Positions 36,116 to 47,699 of a stretch of DNA of 64,000 bases are shown piece after piece. Origin of the DNA: Erpetoichthys calabaricus (taxonomy: Eukaryota; Chordata; Cladistia; Polypteriformes; Polypteridae). Made by a program: the position numbers and the translations under genes. The stretch is taken from positions 34,186,097 to 34,250,096 of the forward strand of contig NC_041395.2 in the NCBI RefSeq assembly GCF_900747795.2. Reading direction: 5' to 3'. Numbering within the stretch: position 1 is the first letter of the stretch; each line of letters begins with the position of its first letter. The notes under the pieces were generated by a model. That model ran no database searches, was not told the DNA's origin, and saw nothing but the letters and a program-made list of their open reading frames with translations.

Positions 36116-36534
36116 TATAGGCTATTTTAACTTAAAAACTCAAGTTTCCCTGCTGCCTTGAAATTTTAAGTCCAGTAAATATATGTATATTCATTATGTC
36201 CACTAATCATTTTCAGGTAGAACACTTGAAACAACCTAGCCTTGTTCGTTGTTTCAAATTACAGATAGAAGTGTTGCAAGTTAATGAATGCAAAAGATTC
36301 ATCTTTTCAACATTGCAATCTTTGTTGAAAAAACACATTATTGAATGTCATATACTCGTTTCCACTTGTCCTTCATTACTGTTTCCACTTACTGATTTAG
36401 GTTAAAAGAACAATCTCGGCTTGACATTATTTATTTTTTCAAGTCCATATGACTAATCCATATTTAATGGTTAAACTCATGGATTGTAATAATCACAACA
36501 CACACAATTCTTTGTTTTAAACTATGACTCAAAG

Positions 36535-36540
36535 TTTATT
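36535..36540 (-). terminator. Candidate polyadenylation signal of the SAMD3-like gene
   Basis: AATAAA in gene sense about 0.9 kb downstream of the stop codon at 37454 and inside the transposon. Other AT-rich alternatives exist. Confidence 0.3.
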
Positions 36541-37453
36541 TGCTGCTCTGAAATGTGTTGCTTAAAGTCAAAAAATCGTTTTAATTCTACCCATTAAACA
36601 AAATTACCTTGTTTCCTGAAATTTCACATAAATTCAACTGTCATTCAAATATTCTCTCATGACATTTCTTAAAACATTAACTAAAACAAATTTCAGAAAT
36701 AACATGTACGAAGCAACTTCAATTACTCTGTAATACAGTAATGATATGAATTTTCTCAGTGTCAGTACTCAGACAACAGCATTAAAGTCTAAACTTGAGC
36801 TTCCTTTGCCATAGTCACTTGCACTATTGTTGTTTAAATTTGAACCCAACATCCAAAATAAAAAGCTAACATCTAAATTGTCTCCCACGCAAATCAGCAC
36901 TTGGCTCGGCCCATCTAATACAAAGAATACTGAAACTGAAAAAACTGATAACAGTGTACTTTTCAACTATACCAAAATCAGTCCAACAATGCAAGTGACC
37001 ATCTGTTACCACAGGTTAAACACAATAATAAAACAAAAATACAATATATGAAATGCTTTTTAAACATGAATGTGCTTGTGTGTTGAAAGGAAGAGCTATA
37101 TCTATGAGGCATGCATGTGGCAAATGTGTCATCAATGTGTGAAATAATGTCTTACAGCAAAGTAAATGAAACCCTGAGTTAACCTTCAGTCAAAAAAGAT
37201 AAAGAAATATTAAATTAAAATGAAAATTGACTACAAATTGTTATTTGAACAATATGATATGAACATGAATACACAGCTTGGCAACAAATTTCCATCACAA
37301 TCTTCACATGCTTGTAACAAGAAAGATAAACAAAGAAATCCAAGCAAATTTCTCTCTCTTAAAATTCAATAAAAGAAGAATATAAAGTAAAGTTCCAACA
37401 TATTCATAGTGTTTGACTCTGAAAGGAATTATGATTTTTTTTTACATCAGTGT

Positions 37454-39587
37454 CTACACTCTGTATCTCAGCAGTTTATTTCTCAGGCCATGTATCCGTG
37501 CAGAGCCTTGATCTGGCTTAATCTGCATAACCACTCTCTGCAGAAACTCAAAAGTGTATTTCATCTTTTGTGGATATTCCTGATTAAAACAATAGATGAT
37601 GCCCATTAGCATGGCAAAGCCCTCTGGCACATTTTGGAGGCTGTGTAAAATGATGGTCTCCTCCACCACAACTGCCACTTTGAAGACCTCATGTGGGAAT
37701 GTATCCTGAAGTACACCTTCATGGCCAATCAGGAGTCCTACTTGCATCCCCTTCATAATCACATCCAGCTGTTCGCCATGGGCCTAGAGAGGAAAAAAAA
37801 ATTAGAAACTGTGCCCTTGCCTATGTTTTTAGCTTTTAAAAGTAAAATGATTCTAAAAGGCTAATCTTGTGAGGACACATGAAATTAAGAAAATGACCAT
37901 AACTGAGTTGATAGCAAGTGTCACTTAGTTTGTCATTATCTGTATACGACAGGTGAAAACTAGCAGTTGGGTCCTGCCCATGACTACATGCAAACACTAA
38001 CTCCCTAGTTGCCCTGGTTTGAAAAAAACAGTCTATTTCCTAAGTATTTTACAGGATGCACAACCATCACAGTATTTAACAGAGCAAATACTGGTTGTTA
38101 AAAAAATGACTTAAAACTGTGGTTATATCACTCAAGAAGTAAAGAGTTAAAAGAACTGTTTTCATACATCACACGTCTTGATAATGCCTGATGGATCTTC
38201 AGATATGTAGTATGGTAGACCAAGCAGTGCAGCAGTTCTTCTCTTCTGGTTTGTGTCCTACAAGAGGGGAACAGAAAAATCAGACAAAAGAAAATACTAC
38301 AAATCTGCACAATAAATAATAACATTGTATCTATACACTGATCACTTTTACTACTTACATCTTTCTCAAGACACTGCAAAATACTTTTGAGTGACAGCTT
38401 TCTGCCAGACATTGCTGCTGCTTTATACACTTCAAGAAGTCTTGGAACCAGACCATCTAATCCTTCAAGAAATGGCTGCAAAAGGTCTGTAGTGACGATC
38501 CTTTTGAACTCTGCACTTATCTGGGGGGAGAGAGAAAGAATTTAATGTGAGATGACTTAGGTGGCAACACACCTGAACCTCAAATAATATTTAAACATGT
38601 TGAGGACTTTATTTATAATTAAGTCTAGTATGTGTCCAGTTACCTGTCTTTCAGTAAACAGTGCTGGCCATCTGTTAAAGATTTCAGAAATTAGTGGTTC
38701 ACCACCAACTATTTCCTTCCTCCGCTGTGAAAATGTGGAGATCATCAGTTCATCCACAACCTGTAGATCAGGTTCTTTTTTCTGCATTTCAGTCACAATG
38801 AGTTTCCGCTTCTCCTCCGTGTCCTCTGCACTTTGTCCTTCAGGTGGATCTGGCAAATAATGTATTTCACCCTTTTTGGATTTCTTGACACATTTGCCTT
38901 TATAATCTGCTCTTTTCCTTTTGTTTACAACAACCTCTGGGCATCCAGCAGCACTCAGACTCTGGCGGTAATTACCCATCTTAAATTTTAGGCTGTACAC
39001 CCAGCAATGCCATCCTTTGCCAGATCCTGGCTCCTTGAGACAAGGATGCCTTTCAACAAGAGCTTTAGCGACACTGTCATACTGATCTTTACTTGGGTAG
39101 GCAGTAATCGTTGACATTAAATCTGCTAGTTTGTCTAGTATTTCACTCTTAACACTCTTGGAAATCACCATTACAGATCCATCTTTAACATAAGCATCAT
39201 TTGCCTCCTTTAGCTGGAGTTCAACATCATGGGAGAAACGTGGAATTTCAAAAGGATCAGGCCAATCTAAAGACTCTCCACTACAGGAAGATGGCAGGCT
39301 GCCGGTATCCAAAGTTGAATCTGAGCAGACTAATTCAGAAGGGGTAAACAAAACCTTTAAAGTCACCTGCTCTGTCGGAAGATCTTTGATATCTGTCAAA
39401 TTACACAACTCGTTTCCAAATTCTGGATCTTCAAATTGTAAGATAAAGCTCCCTCTCAGTCCAATCTTGTTTCACAATAGCTGACACAGTTCCTCAACTG
39501 ATGGGGGGGTGTTCTCAATGGAGAGGCGTCTTATTTCATTTGCTGACACAATGACACGAAGAAGCATTTTTGATTAGAAACTATTAG
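37454..39587 (-). pseudogene. SAMD3-like second gene of the transposon (four exons, one in-frame stop)
   Basis: Exons: 39587-38644, 38520-38359, 38257-38168, 37783-37454. Each intron has GT...AG ends (donors GTAACT, GTAAGT, GTATGA; acceptors CCCCCCAG, CTTGTAG, CTCTAG) and all joins are phase 0. The start ATG is at 39567. The N-terminus (MLLRVIVSANEIRR) looks like a PB1-type domain. Then come WPDPFEIPRFSHDVELQL, an ERHPCLKEPGSGKGWHCW block, a lysine-rich stretch (NKRKRADYKGKCVKKSKKG) and RRKEIVGGEPLI. Later exons give SGRKLSLKSILQCLEKD and HSLQNVPEGFAMLMGIIY. This pattern is familiar from multicopy fish proteins labelled SAMD3-like. An in-frame TGA at 39474-39472 interrupts exon 1. Function unknown; a nuclear accessory role is only a guess from the basic stretch. 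Confidence 0.75.
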
Positions 39588-39866
39588 CTGAAAAGGAGAA
39601 AAATGATCAAATTAAAAAAATATTCCAATACAGGCCGCCTGTCACCTGCCTCTCTCCCTCAGACACATATAATTCCTATAGATTTTGCCAACTCTTTGAT
39701 GAATTATATCGTGCCACTATAAACTTAAAACTTGAACAGTTGAACAAATAAAACCCTAATTTAAAGTTTTAACACACAATCCTTCAAAGTTATAAACATG
39801 TTTTTAAACATAAAAACATTTTGATATTTTCAAGTATCAGGCTGAACTTTAACAAACACCACTTAC
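39588..39866 (-). other. Intron linking the two transposon ORFs
   Basis: Donor AAG|GTAAGT sits one base after the transposase stop TAA (39870-39868). The acceptor TTTTCAG is 20 bases upstream of the second gene's ATG. Splicing would leave 21 nt between stop and ATG on one transcript. The splice sites are seen; use is inferred. Confidence 0.6.
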
Positions 39867-39867
39867 C

Positions 39868-42526
39868 TTAACGTAACAAGAATGTTCTTGGAGTGACTAG
39901 CAGCTGTCCCTCAACAAGGTAGGACACCAGTGGGACGTGGTCATTCAGGTCCTCTGGTTTGGTGACCAGTGTTTCCACAGGGCTTTTTCTGAAAAGTCGG
40001 TAACACCTAAGATGCTCCAAGAAACATGCTGAAAAAGTTTCAACAAAGAATGATATTTGGCCAGCCACAATACATATTTCCAGTATTTTTGCAAAATCTG
40101 GAAGTCCACTTGTGCTTCCAACAGAAAGAATCATTCCTTTAGAATACCTTGTTCCATTTACATTAGCATTGGAGGTAAGCCCAACAGTGTCAACATCACT
40201 AAACCTACTCAGAATGGCCTGTCTGATATTACCATCTAAAATGTGTAGGTGCACAGCAGGCACCTTCCCAGTCTCAACTTCTGGCTTGAAAATGTTTGGC
40301 ATTTCAAGATAGTATGCCAGCATAAGTTGATGTCTTGTGGACAGGGTAAGCAAAATATTTTTGAAATTGCGGGCATCATGAACTACCTTTTTAAAAAAAA
40401 AATGTTTTGCCTCAAATCTAATTGTCCAAAGGTCGATTAGGGTCCAAACTTCTTTGTAAGTTCAGGATAATGCTCCACAAAGTGATGTTTGGGACGCAAC
40501 TTGAAATTAGGGAACACCTCTAAAAGCGACTGCCTATGATCAGAAATTTTAGATTGCAAATAACAGAGTGTTTCTGAAGAAAAAGAGGGCGTAGATAATA
40601 ATTCCACCAAGTCTTTTAACTCAAGTATGATTTCCCATGTTTGATCACCTTCTGGAATAAGGTGGCCAATAATTAACGGAAGGAACCTTATAAGAGTCCA
40701 ATTTTCATGTCCATTGCCACCTATAGTTCCACTTTGTTGAAAAGTTGATGGTATTCTCTGAGGATGATTTCGTTTGTCAGCAAATTTAAAAGGAAAGCAT
40801 TGTATTCTACTATTAAGCTCATCCAATGTTAAATATTTTTTAGAAATCAAATCTGAAAGACATAGGCTCAGCTCTACAGGTACAATTCCTTCCAGTACAT
40901 CATGTAGAAAATCAGGTGGAAAGCCTTTACAAACATGAAAGTATGCCAGCCTGTTTAGAGGACAGTCTTTTTTTACACCATCAACACACAACAGTCCATT
41001 TTGCTTAAGCACATTTACAGCCTTATCAAACACTTCGGGTGTTCTTAGAGCAAAAGTCCCACTTCTGACGTCACAGGTCTGTATGTTTCCACGATCTGCC
41101 AGACAAAATCTGCAAAACTTTTGTACATTAAAGGACTCCTGGAATCCACCTAGAGAGTGTGCAGCCAAGTTGTCAGCAGCCACATATAACACTGTCCCTT
41201 TAACATAAGAACCAAGTTTCTCAATGAACACACCTTCTCTTTCTAGCTGCTCAATGTCTTTAAGCAGTGGCTCTAAAAGTGGCTCGTACCCATAGGCTTT
41301 GATATGTTCAGTCTTACACAGCACAGCAAGGTAGATTGATAATAATGATGATCTGTATTTTACAGGTAAATTGGCTATAACCCAGTAAACACCACAGAGT
41401 TTGTGTTTTTTTTTTTGTTGTACCTAAAGGATTACAGATCTCAAAATCATCAATGTACAATCCAATAGAAACACTTATATCTTTACCTGATAGAAGCTGG
41501 TTTTCTTTGAAGTATTCACCATCTTGAAATGATTTATACTGGCCAGATTGTATGACAGGAATATTTACTTGTAATACCTTCAGTACCTCATCTCTTTTTA
41601 AAAGTTCACTTAATAATTTAATAATAGGAATATAAACAAAAGTATGGGTTCTTTCATATGCATTGAAAATGTATTCAACAGGCTCAATAACTGTGAAGTT
41701 CTGTTTGTAAAATAATTGCCTTTTGTGCTCTGTGCCTAGAGGTCCTTCCCTTGCAAGCAGATTAAGTGGATTTGAACTTTGCAGGGCATCTGCCAATGCA
41801 TCAACAACACATTTCTCAGATGTAAAATCATGTTCCTTTAAAATATTTTCAATTGAAACTTTAGTTATTTGTCCAGCAAATTCTCCAATGTCAAACAGCT
41901 CATCTATTATTTCCTGAATTGCAGACTGTGACACATGCAAGACTACTTGCATTCGAAGCAAAAGAGATGCTACTCGGCGTCGAACTGACTCGTTTTCCAG
42001 CTGAGGTTCAGGCTCTGGCACACTCAGATCTATAGGCGTTAAGTCCAGTGTCTGACTGGGTGTGACTTGTAGACGTCTGATAGCTGTGACTTACAATAAG
42101 TGCAGGTCGGAAATTTTGTAAAGTGGAAGACTGGTGATAACGACTTCTATGAGCAGTAAATGTAGAAACCACGCTAGATTTAAAATAGCAATCACCAAAT
42201 GGGCAATTAACAATCTCTTTGTTCCTCAAATGTCTTTTCAAATGAAGAAAATATTTTTGGATGGTGCTTGGCTCTGAAAATGTGCATAGTTCACAGCGAA
42301 TTTTAGCAACTAGTGAAATAGACGTCTCTTTCCTGTGCTCTTTTAAATGATTTTTAAGTTCCACGTGGGACTGAAAGATAGTTAAGCAGTCTTTGTAAAT
42401 ACAGTTAAAACCCCTTCTGTGATGTCCGTGATTGTTTTTGTAGTGGTGAAGGGTTTTCTTTTCATTACTAGAGGAAAAATTGCAAAACTTACAGTCCCAC
42501 TTCATGTGGCGTCTGAAAAATCTCAC
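39868..42526 (-). pseudogene. CACTA transposase ORF with N-terminal C2H2 zinc fingers
   Basis: An acceptor TTTTTCAG lies at about 42513, just before MKWDCKFC. Four C2H2-type fingers follow: CKFCNF...H, CIYKDC...HLKEH, CELCTF...HLKRH, CPFGDC...RYH. The transposase part includes LGTEHKRQLFYKQNFTVIEP, SIGLYIDDFEICNPLGT (likely first acidic residue), VLYVAADNLAAHSLGGF (second) followed by a CRFC pair, FPPDFLHDVLEGIVPVEL, and PKHHFVEHYPELTKKFGP with RFEAKH just beyond. It ends LVTPRTFLLR. Three single-base frame changes are seen, near 42060, in an A-run near 41410, and near 40441; the A-run could be an assembly error. About 880 residues in all. It would cut and paste the element by binding its ends. 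Confidence 0.75.
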
Positions 42527-42806
42527 AGTAATAAAAATTATGACTGTTAATAGATGCAGTTATTAACAAAAATAAAGTCTTTGCTCCGGTTCCCAATTGC
42601 GGTGCCGCTTTACACTTCGTGCAGTAGTCAAAATGGACGAAGCGGTCCACACCTAAGCACGATACTCAGTATACAACAAAAATTCATTGACTATACTAGA
42701 AATAAAAACTAGAAAACACTTTCAAACTCTGTACCGAGTACTCATATTTTAAATAAAGTAAAAATAACAAACGTCGATAATTGTGTCTTTTGGTATACTA
42801 AAGTAC

Positions 42807-42830
42807 ACTCACCTTTCTCAACCTGTCGCA
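42807..42830 (-). other. Candidate 5' exon donor of the transposon transcript
   Basis: Gene-sense CAACCTGTC... reading GAGAAAG|GTGAGTGTAC gives a strong donor about 300 bases before the zinc-finger acceptor. A short non-coding or start-bearing first exon would fit. Confidence 0.35.
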
Positions 42831-43449
42831 TATACCGAATATCTTTTATTTGGCGCGTAATGACACAAGCACTTAGAGATGACAAGCTGTGCAACGTGAC
42901 TCTTTTACGCCAGTCATTGTAGTTCGTGGATTATTCCACTACCAGATCTCAATAAATCGACACTGTCCTCGCTGCTGCTGAACACGTGTAAAATACTTAA
43001 GGAAAGAAGAATGAAAATGGTTTGGTTTGTAATGGTGTGTCACTAACATTCATCTCCTCCGGAAACATACCTCATCCGAGGACTGCAGTGAGGGGACAAA
43101 CGAGAGACCCCGTAAATATTAAAATTAACTTTAGCTAGTAATGCGGATAAGAAAAGTATTATGTTTATGCAAAATCATTTTGTCAATGTACAGCACATTT
43201 TCCTTCTTCAATTGTATTTATCAGCTTTCACAAAGAGGAAGTGTTTCACTCGGTTATGTTATCTATAACTTGCAATTTTAAGTTAATTACACTTACCCGG
43301 TCATTGTTAATTGTCTTGAAGTTACATTAAAGAATAATTTCGAGTTGAACTATTCTTAAACTCTTGAAATTAAATTAAATTTATCCAATTAATTGTGCTG
43401 AGTTCAATGAATGAAAATACATAAGTGTAAATAACAAAGAGGGGCTAAC

Positions 43450-43462
43450 ATTTTTTACAGTG
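43450..43462 (-). repeat. Right terminal inverted repeat of the CACTA element
   Basis: Reads CACTGTAAAAAAT inward from 43462. Confidence 0.85.
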
Positions 43463-43464
43463 TA

Positions 43465-43976
43465 GTATTTTTAAGGAATTTATATTTTGTTGATATTTTA
43501 CAAGATATGAATAAAACACTTTCTAAGCAATACATAACTGGATTTTATATCACCAAATAAAGCAGTCAAATGCTTTTAGTTTTCTGTGTTTACTAAACTG
43601 AAATAATAATTATTATTTAAAATCAACAAGAATAAAATGCGAGAAATGACCGTGGAAAAATGTACAAATTCTATTGTTTTTATTATTAAATTGACGTATT
43701 CAGATTTGTATGGCTATTTGTTATGATATTTCTGTTTTTAACTTTTTCTGTATTTTAATAATAATACTAATAATAACTCTTTTTCGGCCTGTGTTCTTCG
43801 GTGGCTCTAAAAGCACAATCGAACAAACAGCGTCGGTACTAAAGGGTTATTTTTTCGCTAATCTGAATTATAGGTCTACAACTACGACTTGTACTGACCG
43901 GAGTCAAGGTCGATTGGTTAATTGCCACAGTTGCTATCGAGATTTACTCCGAGTTTCAGCCCATCACTCCAGTACT
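43465..43976. other. No gene recognised, 3' flank of VH4
   Basis: AT-rich sequence between the transposon and the VH4 recombination signal. Confidence 0.35.
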
Positions 43977-44015
43977 TGTTTTTGTACAGCCTCCGTACGG
44001 ATTTCCAATGACGTG
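43977..44015 (-). promoter_or_regulatory. VH4 recombination signal (23-RSS, degraded heptamer)
   Basis: Nonamer ACAAAAACA (43985-43977) and a 23-bp spacer place the heptamer at 44015-44009, CACGTCA. Only the CAC triplet agrees with consensus. Use is doubtful. Confidence 0.75.
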
Positions 44016-44459
44016 TGTATATTTAACACAATAGTAACTGGCGATGTCCTCCGTCTGCAGGCTGTTTATTTGCAGGTACAACATGTTATTGGAATTGTCC
44101 TTAGAAATTGTAAATCTTTCTTTAAAAGACGCCGCAAGGTTAATACTGTTGCCTGCTCCATTAATCTCTCCGATCCACTCCAGGGTCGTTTTGGATTTTT
44201 GCCGGATCCAGCAGGTCCAGGTGTCACTGAGGGAGAAGTCGGAGACCTGACACGACAGCTTCACGGATTCGCCAGGTTTACGGTTTAGAGCGTCATCTTG
44301 TGACATCTTTATTGCAGATCGCACACCTGTTTACAGAAATGAAAAATAATCATTTATGTAAATAAGAATCTTTCAATAGCCTAATTGTTACTCTATCAGC
44401 GTTGTAACTCACGCACATGTTAAAAGTGAAAATGCAACAAAGGTACTAAAAAGGAACAT
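44016..44459 (-). CDS. Immunoglobulin heavy-chain variable segment VH4 (leader + V exon)
   Basis: The leader exon 44459-44417 encodes MFLFSTFVAFSLLT. To keep phase 1 the donor must be T|GTGCGT; a GTGAGT four bases further would change the frame. The V exon 44326-44016 follows acceptor AAACAG, with a 90-bp intron. The domain opens VRSAIKMSQDDALNRKPGES, with LSCQVSD, TCWIRQKSKTTLEWIG and TEDIASYYCVKYT. Both canonical cysteines and the tryptophan are present and the frame is open. An extra cysteine just before the core tryptophan (TWTCWIRQ) and the unusual IASYYC end are odd. With the poor heptamer it may be a VH with an open frame that rarely rearranges. Confidence 0.88.
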
Positions 44460-44564
44460 AGTAAATATGTAAAGAAGCAGTGCTCTCTCCGTTACGATCT
44501 TGGGAGATGACGAACTCGTGTTTGAAAGTGCGAAGACTTTAAGAAATAGCAGCAAGACTAAGAT

Positions 44565-44572
44565 ATTTGCAT
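44565..44572 (-). promoter_or_regulatory. Octamer of the VH4 promoter
   Basis: ATGCAAAT in gene sense, 8 of 8, 106 bp upstream of the start codon. Confidence 0.85.
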
Positions 44573-44574
44573 AA

Positions 44575-45297
44575 ATCAAAAGGCTGGATTTGCAAAAAGC
44601 TTTTATTTAACACATTTTCTATGCATTGTATCTACTATTATTTGATTAACAAAGACACCTTGACTGTTATTTTTTATATCCTCTGTAATACATTTTAATT
44701 CCATTAACAATTTGTTCTTTCTGCTCTAATTTTAGTTTTTGTAAAATGTTAATTTTAGAAAATTCAACAGTAGAATAAAAATAACATCACGACTTATATT
44801 GTCTTTGTATTCCAAACTAAAACGTTGTATTAAAATGGATTACCTCAGATGTACATGTTAGATATTAAAACACTGACATTCATTTCTCAGTCAGCTGTAC
44901 AACAGGGAGGTGCAAGACCTCTGTTTCATCTCCATCGTTGACAATCTTTCTCCTAATGCCAATGTTCACACCCAGTACTCTGTAGTCTTCCAACATTCTA
45001 AAAATGGTATTATTAAGTTAATAAGTGACTACATCAAAGCCTGCTGTTTTTGAGTGTTGGTATTTATAAGTGAGAGCTCATATAGACCGGTGTCCCATCA
45101 CAGGTTTTTTTCCTCCATTGCTTCTGATAGTCTAAATACACAGTAGATTCTAGATTTCTGCAGCATGTCATCTAAAAGGATTTCGGAAAGTGGAAAGACT
45201 TTAATGGTATTTTTATGATTCATTACTGGGCTGTGTGGTTCCATAAAGAACTATTGCTTGACCAAGCACCATTCTGGTAAGGGTTCTTTGCATCTTT
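44575..45297. other. No gene recognised, 5' flank of VH4
   Basis: No feature I can support. Confidence 0.35.
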
Positions 45298-45749
45298 CAT
45301 TGGACTTGCTGGCCCAGTGCTGTCTCAGCTGTGGAATGGCCAAATGGGGGAGGCAGCTTGATGGTTGAGGTCTTTAGGACTCTAAACAAATCCAAATCAT
45401 ATTATGGGATATTAATTACTGTTAAATTGTGCTCTGTACTTGTAAATCTTTTATTTGTATTGAGGATTTGTTCTGTTCTGTGTATTGTATTGTATTGTAT
45501 TGACCCCCTTCTTTTTGACACCCACTGCACGCCCAATCTACCTGGAAAGGGGTCTCTTTTTGCACTGCCTTTCCCAAGGTTTCTTCCATTTTTTCCCTAC
45601 AAGGGTTTTTTTTTTTAGGGGAGTTTGTTCCTTATCTTCTTAGGGAGTCAAGGCTGGACGGCTGTCAAGAGGCAAGGCCTGCTAAAGCCCATTGCGGCAC
45701 TTCTTGTGTGATTTTGGGCTATACAAAAATAAATTGTATTGTATTGTAT
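45298..45749 (+). mobile_element. CR1/L2-type LINE, 3' untranslated region only, (TTGTA)n tail
   Basis: Nearly the same as 25828-26278: 'gctggcccagtgctgtctcagctgtggaatggccaaatggggg' through to 'gggctatacaaaaataaattgtattg'. It is strongly 5'-truncated and less diverged from the copy at 24.8 kb than the one at the window start. Confidence 0.85.
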
Positions 45750-46550
45750 ATGAAGTTGGTTCTTTGGGTTTTGAAAAACTTCCTAATATGTAAGAAAAAA
45801 AACCCTGAAATATTTAATGCTTGTTAGGCGACATGGCAGAACACAAACAGATTAAGAAAACTAACTTATATTATTGAATGCAGCAAGAGTCCTTTTAAAA
45901 TTGTGATTCATTGGTCTTTCACAAATTTGTTATCATTATTGTTTGGAGCTTGTTTTGGATCTAAATAAATAAAGGTTATTTATGGGACCTTCATGTGGAT
46001 AGATGTTTTGGGAACCAAAAATGATTCCCCTATGGCACTACAATGAAGAACTACTCTGGCACATTTATTTTTAAGAGTGTGGATGTGGGTTCTTAGGAAT
46101 CTGAAGGAAAATCATGGTACACTTTGTCAGGGAAAAATAAAAATGGGAAAAAATGTCATAATGCTGTCACAAGTACAGAATGTTAAAAAGAATGAAGAAT
46201 TCATCTTTTCTTTTCACTGACCATAAATGGAAGGGGTAGATTGATGCTCACTAAAGAAATACTAATATAAAAATATAAATATAATAGTGCAATGTCTGAC
46301 TGTGGTGAAATATTTTTGATATTGAAAAAAAAAGAACAATAAGTAGAACCAAATGTAAAAAAGAATGTAAACAATGACACTCAAAAAAGCATGATATAAA
46401 CAAAAACAACAAAAAAAGGATTGTTTTAATTAACAGAAAGAAAAGACACTAACATAAAGTATAAAAAATATCAAACCAATGATATAAAAAATAATCGTAT
46501 ACATGCTTAAATTTCAGATGACACTGCTATTGTGGATGTGTCAGGGGTGG
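45750..46550. other. No gene recognised; A-rich
   Basis: No feature I can support. Confidence 0.35.
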
Positions 46551-46554
46551 ACAG

Positions 46555-46795
46555 AAGTGGAGTCTGGTGGATGAATTTGTGAGATGATGTCAGTCAAACC
46601 AACTGCTGTTGAACACTTCCAAAACTAAGGTGATGGTTGTGGACTACTGAGGTCTAGACCTCCACTGAAACCTGTCTCCTTTGAAGGGGTTGGTGTGGAG
46701 TGGGTCAAGACCTATAAACACCTTGGAGTGCCGTTGGATGACAGGCGGGACTGGTCAGAGAACACAAAAGCTCTGTTCTGGAAGAGCAAAGCAAA
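46555..46795 (+). mobile_element. L2-type LINE fragment
   Basis: A frame through 46690-46795 gives VGVEWVKTYKHLGVPLDDRR, then DWSENTKALFWKSK, the YKYLG...DWS region also seen at 1243-1761. Upstream pieces 'ctgctgttgaacacttccaaaactaaggtgatggttgtgg' correspond to the preceding TSKTKEL-type motif. Frame breaks present. Confidence 0.75.
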
Positions 46796-46799
46796 AATA

Positions 46800-47690
46800 A
46801 ATAAATAAAATGAAAAGGTGTGAAAAAACAATGATTTGCGAACAAAATGAAATACAGGTAATAGGTAACTGATTAGAGAGAAAACATGAAAAAATAATGA
46901 AAAATCAAATAAAGTGTCATCCAGGGAAATCCAACAACATAACAAAGTACAAAGTAATATAGAAAGATATTAATAACAAAATCTCTTGTAGACCATTAAA
47001 AAACAAAAATGTAGGATGATAGAGAAGTGAAAATGAATGTGTTTGACAAATGGAGAGCCATGGAATAAATTGAACAGAATTTCATCATATGGAATGGTTC
47101 TTAATTGGGTGGATCTAATGAAATTTAGATTCAGGTTGGTACCATGGAATACAGCTCATTGAATAAACAGCCAGCGCATTTTGAGGTGAACCTCTTCATT
47201 GTGGCTTCTATTTAAAAAGAATTAAGTAATTTTAAGTATTAAAGTAGAAAAAATAATTTTAAAATACATAACAGAAAATTAAATAAGCCTGTGAGTATCA
47301 TACCCATTAAATGTGAACACCAGAGGAAGAATCAAAAGCAACATTTTTTTTCAAACTCATTTTTAAACTATTGTGCAAGCTTCATTACATTTGACGTTTT
47401 AGAAATACATTTTAAGATGTATACTATGGTAACTGAAATGTAAGTAAGCCAGTTTTGCTTTTAATTGCTAGCTAGTGTACCTGCAGTTATGACTTAAAAT
47501 AAAATTTTAACTTTTTATTAATGTTTCTATTTGTGTTTATAACTCCAGTTCTATAAGAAACCATACAAACATCCTCTTTCTTCCTCTTTTAATAAGCAGT
47601 GAACAATCAATTCGAGTGGTGGTTGTTATTATAATTTTTTTAGTATTGACAAACCATATTTTGTGAGTATGACATAATGTGGGTGCTACT
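46800..47690. other. No gene recognised; AT-rich
   Basis: No feature I can support. Confidence 0.35.
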
Positions 47691-47699
47691 CACTTACTA

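Larger units (their letters stand above)
36103..43462 (-). mobile_element. CACTA/EnSpm-type DNA transposon, 7.36 kb, both ends present
   Basis: The ends are inverted copies: CACTGTAAAAAAATATAGGC at the left and, read inward from the right, CACTGTAAAAAATGTTAGCC. TA flanks both sides (36101-36102 and 43463-43464), a possible 2-bp target duplication. The CACTG ends agree with the EnSpm/CACTA superfamily. Inside, all on the minus strand, are a zinc-finger plus transposase ORF (42.5-39.9 kb) and a second spliced gene (39.6-37.45 kb). Both ORFs have a few breaks, so this copy is probably inactive while structurally complete. The superfamily call rests on the ends and on remembered transposase motifs; no database was consulted. 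Confidence 0.8.

Noticed and set aside
36091-43470. Longer target duplication GTAGTAT for the CACTA element
   Set aside because: It occurs on both sides, but using it would make the two ends asymmetric (extra CAATAC on the left). The TA duplication with matching CACTG ends is simpler.
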